Shown: positions 7,765 through 16,089 of the stretch, one piece after another
Layout of the letters: every line of letters begins with the position of its first letter
Position numbering within the stretch: position 1 is the first letter of the stretch
DNA from: Paenibacillus albicereus
Lineage (GTDB): Bacteria > Bacillota > Bacilli > Paenibacillales > Paenibacillaceae
Assembly: GCF_012676905.1 (NCBI RefSeq)
Contig: NZ_CP051428.1
Span: 411,501 to 475,500 of the forward strand
DNA: 64,000 bases
Reading direction: 5' to 3'
Notes under the pieces: generated by a model
Told to the model about the DNA's origin: nothing
The model's database searches: none
The model's input: only the letters and a program-made list of their open reading frames with translations
Program-made: the position numbers and the translations under genes

Positions 7765-8403
7765 TCAGCCGCCGCCCGGCTTGCCTCGACCGGAACCGGC
7801 CCAGGCAGGCAGCTCCCTGTACGGGCCGTGGATCGACAGGTCCATGAGCTGCGCGGCGATTTCCTTTTCGGCATAGGGCATCTGCCGCTCGATCCACCAG
7901 ATGATGACTTCGACGTAAGCGGCTTCGGTATACTTGAGCGTCACGTCGCGGCGGGCCGTCAGCAGGCGGTCGTCCGGCTGGGCGAACTCAAGTCCTTCGG
8001 CGACGAACTGGCGCACGATCTCCACCATGCCCGACGACAGCTCCGGCACGCGCCTGCGGACGAGCAGCGCATGATAGACGTCGTAGCGCTCGGCCAGATG
8101 CCGGAACAGCCTCACGAAGCTCGGATGCGGCTCGCCGCTGGCGTAATCGTAGTCCGGAGGCTGGCCGTCCGGATCGAACATGGCGACTCTCAGCTCCTGC
8201 AGCAGCTCTCCGATGTACTCGGCGAGCAGCGCCTGCTTGTCCTCATAATGCAGGTAGAAGGTCGCCCGCTTGACCGTCGCCCGGTCGGCCAGCTCCTGCA
8301 CGGAGAAGCCGTCCAGGCCGCGCTCCTCGGTCAGCTGCACGAGCGCTTCCCGCAGCAGCCGGCGCGTCCGCTGCACGCGGGGGTCGATTTTGGCTGGTTT
8401 CAT
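7765..8403 (-). CDS. TetR family transcriptional regulator
   Basis: 212-aa TetR-type repressor. The N-terminal helix-turn-helix region reads RTRRLLREALVQLTEERGLDGFSVQELADRATVKRATFYLHYEDKQALL, a canonical TetR_N signature. The C-terminal part resembles the TetR_C group found with Bacillota YxaF/RutR-like proteins (VEVIIWWIERQMPY). The ATG at 8403 has AAAAGGAGG eight bases upstream, so I prefer it to an upstream in-frame codon at 8433. Convergent to the SDR gene, with the collagen-like gene divergent; either could be its target. Confidence 0.88.
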   Translation of the reverse strand: MKPAKIDPRVQRTRRLLREALVQLTEERGLDGFSVQELADRATVKRATFYLHYEDKQALLAEYIGELLQELRVAMFDPDGQPPDYDYASGEPHPSFVRLFRHLAERYDVYHALLVRRRVPELSSGMVEIVRQFVAEGLEFAQPDDRLLTARRDVTLKYTEAAYVEVIIWWIERQMPYAEKEIAAQLMDLSIHGPYRELPAWAGSGRGKPGGG

Positions 8404-8596
8404 CGTTTCGGCCTCCTTTTCGCGGTCGATCACCTTGTCCCGCTAGTATAGCCGCCGGATCAGAAAAGAGAAAGCGCCGGCCCGCCCCATGAAGCCGGGA
8501 CGGGCTTCAATCGCCCCGTGGCGGCGACCGGGCGCAGGAAACGGGGGCGGCTTGCCGAACCGCGCGGCTTCTGAACAATCGCGCGGTACCGTGCAT

Positions 8597-8610
8597 ATTT
8601 ATTCATAAAT
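8597..8610 (+). promoter_or_regulatory. AT-rich palindrome upstream of the collagen-like gene
   Basis: Perfect palindrome ATTTAT-TC-ATAAAT in an AT-rich stretch (about 8590-8690) between the divergent TetR and collagen-like genes. Could be an operator; I could not place a convincing -35/-10 pair for the collagen-like gene. Confidence 0.35.
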
Positions 8611-8691
8611 CTATTCGTTTTCAAGACCTTTTTTCCGATAATTTAACTGTATATTTTATAGCTGAATACTTTTTATCAGGAGGTAAGCAGA

Positions 8692-10035
8692 TTGAAAAAA
8701 GCAAGCGCATTGCTGGCGGCCCTGCTGCTGGCATCCGCCCTTGGCGGCACGGCATTCGCCGCGAAGGAGGCGAAGAGCGGCATGACGCTCAAGACATCGG
8801 TCGAGGTTTCCGGGACGACAACGAGGACGGACGCCATCATCGCGGACGGCGTGCTGTACGTGCCGATCCGCTCCGTAGCGGCGGCGACCGGCTACAAGAC
8901 GGAGTGGAGCGGCGTAAACAAGGAGGTGCGTCTGGATACGCTGGCAGGCGGCCAGACGGCGACAGCGGTCGATCGGATCGCTCCCTCCCAGCAGCTGGAG
9001 CTCAAGCGGCTGGAGATCGCTTTTTACCTCGACGGCAAGCGGACCGCTCTCGTCGATGCGGATGGCAAAGTCGTACAGCCGCTGTTCCAGCAGGACACGC
9101 TGTTCCTGCCGATGCGGGCGCTGGCCGATGCGCTCGGCTTGACCGCGTCCTGGAACGCCAAGGAGAAGCGGCTGACGCTCGGTGAATCCGGCGCCGAAGC
9201 CGGCTCGCCTGCCGAGGCTCCGGCCAAAGGCGAAAAAGGCGACAAAGGCGACAAGGGAGACACCGGCGCGACAGGTGCGGCAGGCGCGACGGGTGCCACG
9301 GGTGCCACGGGTGCGACGGGCGCGACCGGCGCTCAAGGGCCGAAGGGCGAGCCCGGAGACACGGCAGCCGGTCCGAAAGGCGATAAGGGAGACAGAGGAG
9401 ACGCGGGCGAGCCGGGTGCCAAAGGCGATCAAGGCGATGCGGGCGCCAAGGGAGACAAGGGAGACAAGGGAGACAAAGGCGACACTGGCGCCCAAGGCCC
9501 GGCCGGTCCGGCCGGAGCCAAAGGGGATCCGGGCGAAAAGGGAGACAAAGGCGACGCCGGCGCGCCAGGACCTGCAGGTCCGGCCGGCCCGATCGGAGCC
9601 CAGGGCATCCAAGGTCCGGCCGGCACGGGCTTGCTGCCCGGCATGTCAGCGTACAACACGATGGGAAGCATGATTGCCGTAGTGCTCGGAGGCACGACGG
9701 TTCCGATGCCGACGTTCGTCGCGTCGGACAGCGCGTTCTCCGTAACCGGAGCAGGCCAGAGCTACACCGTGTTTCATTCCGGCTGGTACTACTTGAGCTA
9801 CAGCATCCGCAGCACGACCGCCGTGATGTCGAGCTCGCGCGTCATGGTGAGCGGATTGGAAAGGCCGGAATTCACCCTCGTCAATCAGCAAAGCCAGTCC
9901 CGCTGGCAGGCTTCCGGACTCGTGCGGCTGAATGCCGGCGATATCGTCTCGCTGCAGCTGTTTGGCATGATGGGAACCGTAATCTTGGAATCAGGCCAAG
10001 GGGCATCCCTTTCCCTCATCAAAATCGCCGACTGA
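8692..10035 (+). CDS. Secreted collagen-like protein with stalk and C1q-like head
   Basis: 447 aa, starting at TTG (8692) behind CAGGAGGTAAG. Residues 1-23 are a signal peptide ([18 protein letters not shown]). Residues about 30-160 contain two copies of the copper-amine-oxidase-N1-like fold common in Paenibacillus ([42 protein letters not shown]). Residues about 180-315 are Gly-X-Y collagen repeats rich in GDKGDK, GATGAT and GPAGPA, interrupted once near GDTAAGPKG. The last about 130 residues are a beta-rich head resembling the trimeric C1q/BclA-type domain ([14 protein letters not shown]). Likely a trimeric surface or exosporium fibre. Followed by a terminator. Confidence 0.85.
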   Translation: MKKASALLAALLLASALGGTAFAAKEAKSGMTLKTSVEVSGTTTRTDAIIADGVLYVPIRSVAAATGYKTEWSGVNKEVRLDTLAGGQTATAVDRIAPSQQLELKRLEIAFYLDGKRTALVDADGKVVQPLFQQDTLFLPMRALADALGLTASWNAKEKRLTLGESGAEAGSPAEAPAKGEKGDKGDKGDTGATGAAGATGATGATGATGATGAQGPKGEPGDTAAGPKGDKGDRGDAGEPGAKGDQGDAGAKGDKGDKGDKGDTGAQGPAGPAGAKGDPGEKGDKGDAGAPGPAGPAGPIGAQGIQGPAGTGLLPGMSAYNTMGSMIAVVLGGTTVPMPTFVASDSAFSVTGAGQSYTVFHSGWYYLSYSIRSTTAVMSSSRVMVSGLERPEFTLVNQQSQSRWQASGLVRLNAGDIVSLQLFGMMGTVILESGQGASLSLIKIAD

Positions 10036-10090
10036 CCGGCAGCGCCGGCGCTGCGATTGGGACGGCTTGCGCGAGCATGGAGCTTCAGCG

Positions 10091-10122
10091 GCCGGAGACG
10101 AGCCTTCGTCTCCGGCTTTTTG
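10091..10122 (+). terminator. Terminator of the collagen-like gene
   Basis: GCCGGAGACGA / TCGTCTCCGGC hairpin with a four-base loop and five following T residues. Confidence 0.88.
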
Positions 10123-10222
10123 CGTTGAACCGCCTCCAGTTGCGCTTGCCCCCCTGCATGAGGCATGATACGGACAGAAGATGCCCCGGCCCGCAGCGGC
10201 GCGGGACGCAAGGAGGGACATG

Positions 10223-10909
10223 ATGCGGATCCATGTGCTCGTCGCCGACGACGATCCTCATATCCGCGAGCTGCTGAGGCTCGTGCTGACGAGAGAGGGC
10301 TACGCGGTGGCCGAAGCGGCGGACGGGGAGGAAGCGGTCGTCGTGCTGGAGCGGGAGCAGGTTCATCTGGCGGTCGTCGACGTCATGATGCCCCATAAGG
10401 ACGGGCTGCAGCTGACCGAAGAAATCCGCCGTCACTATGACCTGCCCGTCATCCTGCTGACGGCCCGAGGCGAGATGGCGGACAAGGAAAAGGGCTACTC
10501 GGCCGGCACCGACGACTATCTCGTCAAGCCGTTCGAGCCGCAGGAGCTGCTGTTTCGCATTCGGGCGCTGCTGCGCCGCTATCGGATCGCCAGCTCCGAG
10601 ACGATCGCGCTGGGGCAGGTCGTCATCGACCGCCAGAGCTATGAGGTGACGGCGGGCGACCAGACGTTCACCCTGCCCCTCCGCGAGTTCCAGCTGCTCT
10701 CGCAGCTGGCGAGCCAGCCGGGACGCATCCATACGCGAGAGCAGCTCATCTCGCTGCTCTGGGGCGCCGATTACGAGGGGGACAGCCGCACGGTGGACGT
10801 CCACATCAAGCGGCTGCGGGAGCGCTTCGAGGCGTACCGCGACGATTTCGCGATCGTCACGATCCGCGGTCTCGGCTATAAGCTGGAGCCGGGAGGTCGC
10901 CGCGGATGA
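10223..10909 (+). CDS. OmpR-family response regulator, HssR-like
   Basis: 228-aa response regulator. Receiver domain has ADDDPH, phospho-acceptor Asp53 in VVDVMMPHKDG, and SAGTDDYLVKPFE; the winged helix ends in RTVDVHIKRLRERF...TIRGLGYKLE. The stretches MADKEKGYSAGTDDY and ADYEGDSRTVDVHIKRL resemble Staphylococcus HssR, the heme-stress regulator. Two start codons (10220, 10223) follow AGGAGGG at 10211; spacing favours 10223. The stop overlaps the kinase start in ATGA. The usual HssR target hrtAB is not present next to it, so the regulon is unclear. Confidence 0.9.
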   Translation: MRIHVLVADDDPHIRELLRLVLTREGYAVAEAADGEEAVVVLEREQVHLAVVDVMMPHKDGLQLTEEIRRHYDLPVILLTARGEMADKEKGYSAGTDDYLVKPFEPQELLFRIRALLRRYRIASSETIALGQVVIDRQSYEVTAGDQTFTLPLREFQLLSQLASQPGRIHTREQLISLLWGADYEGDSRTVDVHIKRLRERFEAYRDDFAIVTIRGLGYKLEPGGRRG

Positions 10910-12411
10910 GGACGCTATACTTCCGCATCGTGTTCATCTTCGTCCTGATCGCGCTCGTGAGCGGCTTGGGAGGACTTGCCGTGACGAGCTTCTATTATGA
11001 AGCGAAGCTCAAGTCGGGCAGCGAGCACGCGATGGAGGCGGCGTCGCGGCAGGTGCGCGAGCTCGACGCGCTCGCCGGAGCGGAGCGCAGGGAAGAGACG
11101 CTGCAGGCGGTGGCGGGCCTCAGCTACCAGCTTTATGTCGTGGAGCCGGACGGGTCCGAGCGGGCGTACGGAGCTGCTTTCCGGCACGGGTTCCTCCCGC
11201 CGGAGACGGCGGTGCGCGAGGTGCGCTCGGGCGGCGTCTACCCCGGCATGACCGAGGAGGACCGGCGGTTCAAGCTGCTGGCCTACTTCGAAAACAGCGC
11301 TCGCAATACGTACGGCTTCCCGCTCTCCCGCCCGGACGGCGGCACGGATGCCGTCTTCATCCGCCCGGATCTGGAAAGCCAGATCGGCGAGGTGCGGATC
11401 ATCCTCGCCGTGCTGCTCGCCAGCACGTTCGGCCTCAGCCTGCTGCTCATCGCGGCGATGAGCCGGCTGATCGTCGCGCCGGTGAAGCGTCTCACCCGGG
11501 CGGTCCAGCGGATGGCGGCCGGCGATTACGACGTGCGTGTCGATACCGCGCGCCGCGACGAGATCGGCGAGCTCGGGCGAAGGTTCACGGCGATGGCGGG
11601 CGCGGTGCGCCAGCTCGACCGGATGCGCCAGGAGTTCGTCGCCAACGTCTCGCATGAGTTCCAGTCGCCGCTGACGTCGATCCGCGGCTTCATCCGCACG
11701 CTGCTGGACGGCGGGGCGGCCGCGAGGGACGAGGAGACGCGGCGCTACTTGACGATCATCGACGAGGAAAGCCGGCGCCTCAGCTCGATGAGCCGCCAGC
11801 TGCTGCTGCTCGCCGACGTGGACCGGCCCGACCGCGCGCTCGACAGACGCTCGTACCGGCTGGACGAGCAGCTGCGCCAGGCGATCCTGCTGCTCGAGTG
11901 GCAGTGGACCGCCAAAGAGCTGGAGCTTGATCTGGAGCTGGCGGAGGGGACCCTTGTCGCCGATGAAGGACTGCTGTACGAAGTGTGGCTGAACCTGCTC
12001 GGCAATGCGATCAAGTTCAGCCCCCAGGGCGGCGCGCTCCGCGTCGCGATGCGCTTCCGGGAGGGCCGGGAGGCCGCTTGGGAGCGCGGAGAATCGGGCG
12101 GACCCTCAGGGGGCAGACGGCTCGAGGTCGTCATCGCGGACGAAGGGCCGGGCATCCCGCCGCTGGAGCTGCCGCATATCTTCGAGCGCTTCCACAAGGC
12201 CGACCGGGCGCGCGCGGTCGCTCCGAAAGACGGGACGGCGGCCGCCGCGCCGACCTCTGCGGCTGCCGGGTCGGGCAGCGGCCTCGGCTTGTCGATCGCG
12301 CAGCGCATCGTCCGCCTGCACGGCGGAGACATCGAAGCCTTGTCGCAGCCGGGAAAGGGGGCGGCGTTCCGCGTGACGCTGCCTCAAGGAAGCGACGCGC
12401 CGCGGAGATGA
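10906..12411 (+). CDS. Sensor histidine kinase, HssS-like
   Basis: 501-aa membrane kinase. TM1 about residues 6-30, extracytoplasmic sensor about 31-165, TM2 about 166-188, HAMP domain, then HisKA with His250 in VSHEFQSPLTSI, and HATPase with N box NLLGNAIKF, G1 DEGPGIP, F box FERFHKADR and G2 SGSGLGLSIA. The sensor shares AVFIRPD and the YG..FR and YPGM spacing with staphylococcal HssS. An Ala/Ser-rich insert of about 20 residues sits between the F and G2 boxes. Overlaps its regulator by 4 nt. Signal inferred to be heme or envelope damage, not proven. Confidence 0.88.
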   Translation: MRTLYFRIVFIFVLIALVSGLGGLAVTSFYYEAKLKSGSEHAMEAASRQVRELDALAGAERREETLQAVAGLSYQLYVVEPDGSERAYGAAFRHGFLPPETAVREVRSGGVYPGMTEEDRRFKLLAYFENSARNTYGFPLSRPDGGTDAVFIRPDLESQIGEVRIILAVLLASTFGLSLLLIAAMSRLIVAPVKRLTRAVQRMAAGDYDVRVDTARRDEIGELGRRFTAMAGAVRQLDRMRQEFVANVSHEFQSPLTSIRGFIRTLLDGGAAARDEETRRYLTIIDEESRRLSSMSRQLLLLADVDRPDRALDRRSYRLDEQLRQAILLLEWQWTAKELELDLELAEGTLVADEGLLYEVWLNLLGNAIKFSPQGGALRVAMRFREGREAAWERGESGGPSGGRRLEVVIADEGPGIPPLELPHIFERFHKADRARAVAPKDGTAAAAPTSAAAGSGSGLGLSIAQRIVRLHGGDIEALSQPGKGAAFRVTLPQGSDAPRR

Positions 12412-12601
12412 AGGCGGCATCTGCCGTCTTCCGGGCAAGGGCCGCATCGTCGTCGACTGCGGCCGGCTCCGGGAGGCGGCGCTCCGAGCGTCCAGCCGCT
12501 CGGAGCTCCGTCGATCGCAAGCGCGGCAACGGCGCGGCAACCCCGCGGCCGTCCGGCTCGTAGAAGGCGGGATGGACCATCAATCAGGGAGGGCTGTGAC
12601 C

Positions 12602-13183
12602 ATGGAGCAGGATCAACGACGGCTGGGGACGGACTCCGCAACCAAGCCGGACGACAGGACGGAGACGATGCCGGAGCGGCCGCCCTCGCCGGGCGAGGAG
12701 CCGCATGCGGACGAGCCGCTGCAGGCGCTCGATCCCCGGGTCATCCGCGCCCGGCGGCTGGAGGGGGCGATCACGAGCGGCGTCTATGCCGCCATCGTGC
12801 TGGCGCTGGCTCTGCTGTCGGCGCGCTTCGGCTGGCCGTGGTGGATCGCGGCCGGCGCAGGCGCGCTCGGACTGGCCGGAGCGGCTCTGGAGCTGCTGTG
12901 GCTGCCGAGGCTGCTGCACCGCAGCTGGGGGTACCTCGTGCGGGAGCATGAGATCGAGCTGGCGCATGGCATCTTCATCCGCAAGCGTACGCTCATCCCG
13001 GTCGTCCGTATCCAGCATATCGATACGAAGCAAGGTCCCATCCAGAAGCGCTGCGGCATCGCGACGCTGACGATGGCGACCGCAGCAGGCAGCCACGCCA
13101 TTCCCGGCTTGCCGCAGGAGCAGGCGGAGGCGATGCGAAGCCGGCTGGCGGAGCTGACGAGGAGGGCGGACGATGAAATCTGA
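12602..13183 (+). CDS. YdbS-like PH-domain membrane protein
   Basis: 193 aa. A charged N-terminal tail of about 55 residues precedes two hydrophobic segments (AAIVLALALLSARFGWPWWIAAGAGALGLAGAALELL) and a bacterial PH (bPH2) domain with EHEIELAHGIFIRKRTLIPVVRIQHIDTKQGPIQKRCG. In Bacillus subtilis ydbS and ydbT are paired, as here, and have been linked to antimicrobial tolerance and secretion. The ATG at 12602 is chosen because CAGGGAGGG precedes it at good spacing; an ATG at 12572 has none. Overlaps the next gene by 11 nt. Confidence 0.85.
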   Translation: MEQDQRRLGTDSATKPDDRTETMPERPPSPGEEPHADEPLQALDPRVIRARRLEGAITSGVYAAIVLALALLSARFGWPWWIAAGAGALGLAGAALELLWLPRLLHRSWGYLVREHEIELAHGIFIRKRTLIPVVRIQHIDTKQGPIQKRCGIATLTMATAAGSHAIPGLPQEQAEAMRSRLAELTRRADDEI

Positions 13184-14990
13184 CGCAGCCGCCGGCCCGG
13201 AGCTGCGGCGCGTGCATCCCGCCTCCATGCTGTTTTTTTTGGCCAAGGGAATCAAAGAGATGTACGGCATGCTGCCGCTGCTGCCGCTGCTCGTGCTGTG
13301 GGTGCCGAGAGCGACTGGACTGGACGTCAGCCGCGTCGTTCTCGGCGCGCTGCTCGGAGGCCTCGGGCTCGCGGCTCTGCTCGCTGCCGCGTGGCTGCGC
13401 TGGCGGCGGTTCGGATACGCCGTGGAGGCGGGATCGATCCGGATCGAGCAGGGGGTATGGAGCCGCCGCACGGTCTGGATCCAGCAGGAGCGTATCCAAT
13501 CCGTGGACACGAGGCAGAATCTTGCCGAGCGCGCGCTCGGCCTCCTACAGCTCCGCATCGAGACGGCCGGCGGCGGCGAAAAGGCGGAGGCCGTGCTGCC
13601 GTCGCTGTCCGCTGCGGAGGCCGCGCGGCTGCAGCGCCTGCTCGGCTATGCGGAAGCCGGGCCCGATGAGGGCGGGGAGGCGGATCGCTGGAACGAGCCG
13701 TCCGCCGGCGCCGACGACGGACTCCGTCGGGCAGGCGCTGCGCCGGTGCCCATCGGTGCGCGAGGCGGAGAAGGCGATGCGCCGATCGCCGGAGAGTCGC
13801 GAAGCGGAGAAGGCGATGCGCCGATGGCCATCAGTGCGCGAGACGGAGGGGACGATGCGCCCATGCCCGGCGATGCGCGCGTTCTCGGAGACGGCGGGCT
13901 CATGGCCGCGCCTGGCGCGGAACGGCAATCGCTGCCGTCGGAATCGGCCGCTCCGGCGGCAGCGCGGAGGACCGGGGAACCGGTCGTCCAGCGGAGAATC
14001 CGGCCGAGCGACCTGCTCGGCTATGCGCTCACCTCCTACCGGACCGGCATTGTCTTTCTCTTGCTGGCCGGACTGCTTTCGCGCGCGGCGGACAGCGGCT
14101 GGCTGCGAGGGATCGACCTGAGGGACGAGATGGAGCGGCTGTTCGGAGCCTACGCCATCGCGGCCGCGACGGGATTGCTGCTGGTCGCCGCCTGGCTGCT
14201 GACCGCGCTGCAGCTCCTCAACTCGAACTGGGGCTTCCGGCTCGAGCGCCGGGGCCGCAAGCTGCATGTCGAGCGCGGCTTGCTGGAGAAGAAGCGGCAG
14301 ACGATCGACATCTCCCGCATCCAAGCGCTGGAGCTTGCCCAGCCGCTGCTGCACCGGCCGCTCGGCTGGGTGGCGGTGCGGGCGTTCATCGCCGGCAACG
14401 CGGATGAAAAGGAGCGGCATCTGCTGCTCTTTCCGGTGCTGAAGCGGGCGGAAGCGGAAGCGTTTCTGCGAGGCTTCGCCCCGGCCTTCGCCCTGCCGGC
14501 GGATTGGAGCCGCGTCGAACGCTCCGCCTGGTCGGCCTATGCCGGCTGGCCCGCTCTCTTCGCCCTGCTTCCGGCGGCGGCCGGATGGATCTGGATTCCC
14601 GATCCGTACCGCTGGCTTACGGCGCTGGTTCCGGCCGCCGTGCTCGTTTACGGCACGCTGGAGCATCGCCATGCGGCATGGGCGCTGGAGGGCGGGCAGC
14701 TGTCGCTGCGCCTCGGAGCGCTCATCCGCTCCGAGCTGCTGCTGCCGGGCGGCCGCATCCAGTGGCACCGCAGGACCCAATCGCCGATGCAGCGGCTCCG
14801 GGGCAGGGCGAGCCTGACGGTCAGCATCGCGACCGGCAAAGGCGCGCGCGCGTTCCGGCTGCGACATGCTCCGCATGCGGCCGTGCAGCAGCTGCTGCGG
14901 CAGCTGAGCTGGCGGCCGCGGCGCGGGAGCGAATCGACTGCGGCTGCTCAGCGGATGAAGCGCCCTCATGAGGAGCGAATCGAGCACTGA
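13173..14990 (+). CDS. YdbT-like protein with several PH domains
   Basis: 605-aa membrane protein with bPH2 repeats: one after the first two TM segments (FGYAVEAGSIRIEQGVWSRR...IQSVDTRQNL), one after the central TM pair (LERRGRKLHVERGLLEKKRQTIDISRIQALEL), and a third after the last TM pair (LSLRLGALIRSELLLPGGRIQWHR). Between the first and second lies a low-complexity region (about residues 190-265) built partly from duplicated DNA (13765-13825). Pairs with the YdbS-like gene by overlap. Ends 100 nt before a bidirectional terminator. Homologues are usually about 480-500 aa, so the insert accounts for much of the extra length. Confidence 0.87.
   Translation: MKSDAAAGPELRRVHPASMLFFLAKGIKEMYGMLPLLPLLVLWVPRATGLDVSRVVLGALLGGLGLAALLAAAWLRWRRFGYAVEAGSIRIEQGVWSRRTVWIQQERIQSVDTRQNLAERALGLLQLRIETAGGGEKAEAVLPSLSAAEAARLQRLLGYAEAGPDEGGEADRWNEPSAGADDGLRRAGAAPVPIGARGGEGDAPIAGESRSGEGDAPMAISARDGGDDAPMPGDARVLGDGGLMAAPGAERQSLPSESAAPAAARRTGEPVVQRRIRPSDLLGYALTSYRTGIVFLLLAGLLSRAADSGWLRGIDLRDEMERLFGAYAIAAATGLLLVAAWLLTALQLLNSNWGFRLERRGRKLHVERGLLEKKRQTIDISRIQALELAQPLLHRPLGWVAVRAFIAGNADEKERHLLLFPVLKRAEAEAFLRGFAPAFALPADWSRVERSAWSAYAGWPALFALLPAAAGWIWIPDPYRWLTALVPAAVLVYGTLEHRHAAWALEGGQLSLRLGALIRSELLLPGGRIQWHRRTQSPMQRLRGRASLTVSIATGKGARAFRLRHAPHAAVQQLLRQLSWRPRRGSESTAAAQRMKRPHEERIEH
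13765..13825 (+). repeat. Internal direct repeat in the YdbT-like gene
   Basis: A 22-bp unit (starting GCGGAGAAGGCGATGC) occurs at 13765-13786 and 13804-13825, 39 nt (13 codons) apart, with a third degenerate copy near 13843. It yields repeats of GEGDAP in the low-complexity linker and keeps the frame. Confidence 0.7.
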
Positions 14991-15091
14991 TCCGCTTCGC
15001 AGCCGGGGAAGGCATCGGTACGTGGTAACTAGAGCACGGATTCGCTCCGCAGCCGCGAAACGCTCCCTCGCAGCTATAAAAGTCTGCTCTC

Positions 15092-15142
15092 AAAAAAAGC
15101 TTGCCCGACCGGACCATCCGTCCGAATCGGGCAAGCTTTTTG
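15092..15142. terminator. Bidirectional terminator
   Basis: Arms AAAAAGCTTGCCCGA and TCGGGCAAGCTTTTT with a loop of about 17 bases, between the YdbT-like gene and the convergent GNAT gene. Just upstream (about 14980-15050) two near-identical 24-bp stretches (GAGCACTGATCCGC / GAGCACGGATTCGC...) form a short direct repeat. Confidence 0.85.
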
Positions 15143-15146
15143 CGGT

Positions 15147-15821
15147 TCAGCGCAGCTCCGCCGGAACAGGCGTCGCCTCGCCTCGCTCCCAGTCGCTGCG
15201 CAGCAGGCCGTAGCCGAGCGAATCGTACAGCTGACCCCCTTGCGGCCAGCTTTGCCGGTAGTATCCTTCCCGCACGAACAGCGTGCCCCGGAACGCCGCC
15301 TGCATCCCCGCATTGTCGATGCGGGTGTGGCCCTCGATGCGGATGGCCGAAGGCAGTTCCCGGAACACGCAGTCCGCCAGCCAGCCGAGCGTGGCTCGCG
15401 CTGCCCCTTGGCGGCGATAGGCCTCGCGGATGCGCAGGTCGAACAGCACCGTCGGATCCTGCGCATCCATGATCTTGATGAAGCCGGCCTTGGCGCCGGC
15501 GGCGTCCTCGATCCAGAACGTCCTCGTCTCGTTCCCGTGGTAAGCTCCTTCGTCGAACGCCGCGCGGATCGCCTCGGCCTCCGGCCGCTCCACTCCATGA
15601 TAGGGCCAGCGCTCGCCGGAGAGCAGTCGGGCGAGCGCTTCGCGCTCTTCCGCCGTTTCTCCTAACGGTACCCAAGACCAACCTTCGCCTGAGGCCGGCT
15701 CGACCTCGACCGGGCGCCGATACTCAGCCCCAGCTCCTCGAACCAGCGGTTCAGTCCGCTCCACAGCCGTTCGCACTCGGCATGCAGCTCCTGCGGATCG
15801 CTCAGGCGCCCGGACTCGCAC
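15147..15821 (-). CDS. GNAT family N-acetyltransferase, 5' end uncertain
   Basis: The frame is open for 224 codons, but only the last about 185 look like protein. They form a GNAT fold: KAGFIKIMDAQDPTVLFDLRIREAYRRQGAARATLGWLADCVF contains the acetyl-CoA loop (RRQGAA), followed by IRIEGHTRIDNAGMQAAF and FVREGYYR. The first about 35 residues (MRVRAPERSAGAACRV...) are low-quality arginine/alanine sequence, while a better-looking coding stretch continues upstream in another frame (see 15730-15990). The gene may therefore be frameshifted at its 5' end or may start at an unusual codon near 15720. Substrate unknown. Confidence 0.7.
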   Translation of the reverse strand: MRVRAPERSAGAACRVRTAVERTEPLVRGAGAEYRRPVEVEPASGEGWSWVPLGETAEEREALARLLSGERWPYHGVERPEAEAIRAAFDEGAYHGNETRTFWIEDAAGAKAGFIKIMDAQDPTVLFDLRIREAYRRQGAARATLGWLADCVFRELPSAIRIEGHTRIDNAGMQAAFRGTLFVREGYYRQSWPQGGQLYDSLGYGLLRSDWERGEATPVPAELR

Positions 15822-15990
15822 CGGGCGGCCAGGGCTTTGCAGAGGCGGGGAAGAACGGCTGAAGCCGATCTTCCCCGCCTCCTCCGAACGATAGGACGTC
15901 GAAGAGCCGCTCCGGCTCGCGGCTGGGCGGCTGCATCGACTTCAAAAGCGGGACGCGACGGCAAACGCCGCCGCAGCTCCGATCAGCCAT
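15730..15990 (-). pseudogene. Possible frameshifted 5' portion of the GNAT gene
   Basis: Two minus-strand reading frames join into a protein-like sequence: from MQPPSREPERLFDVLSFGGG (start near 15936) to DRLQPFFP, then after a one-base shift near 15850 LCKALAARCESGRLSDPQEL...GLNRWFEELG, then after another one-base shift near 15730 AEYRRPVEVEPASGEGW, which is the GNAT frame. Both shifts are in the same sense (one base missing). It could be a decayed N-terminal domain, a sequencing or assembly error, or chance. I do not recognise the domain. Confidence 0.35.
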
Positions 15991-16089
15991 CGGCGGAGCC
16001 GATGGCTGCCATCAGAAGCGTTGGATAACGGATGCGAGGCGGCTCGTAGTAGGATCGTAATCAAGGATCAGGCCGGCCGCTCCGCGGGC

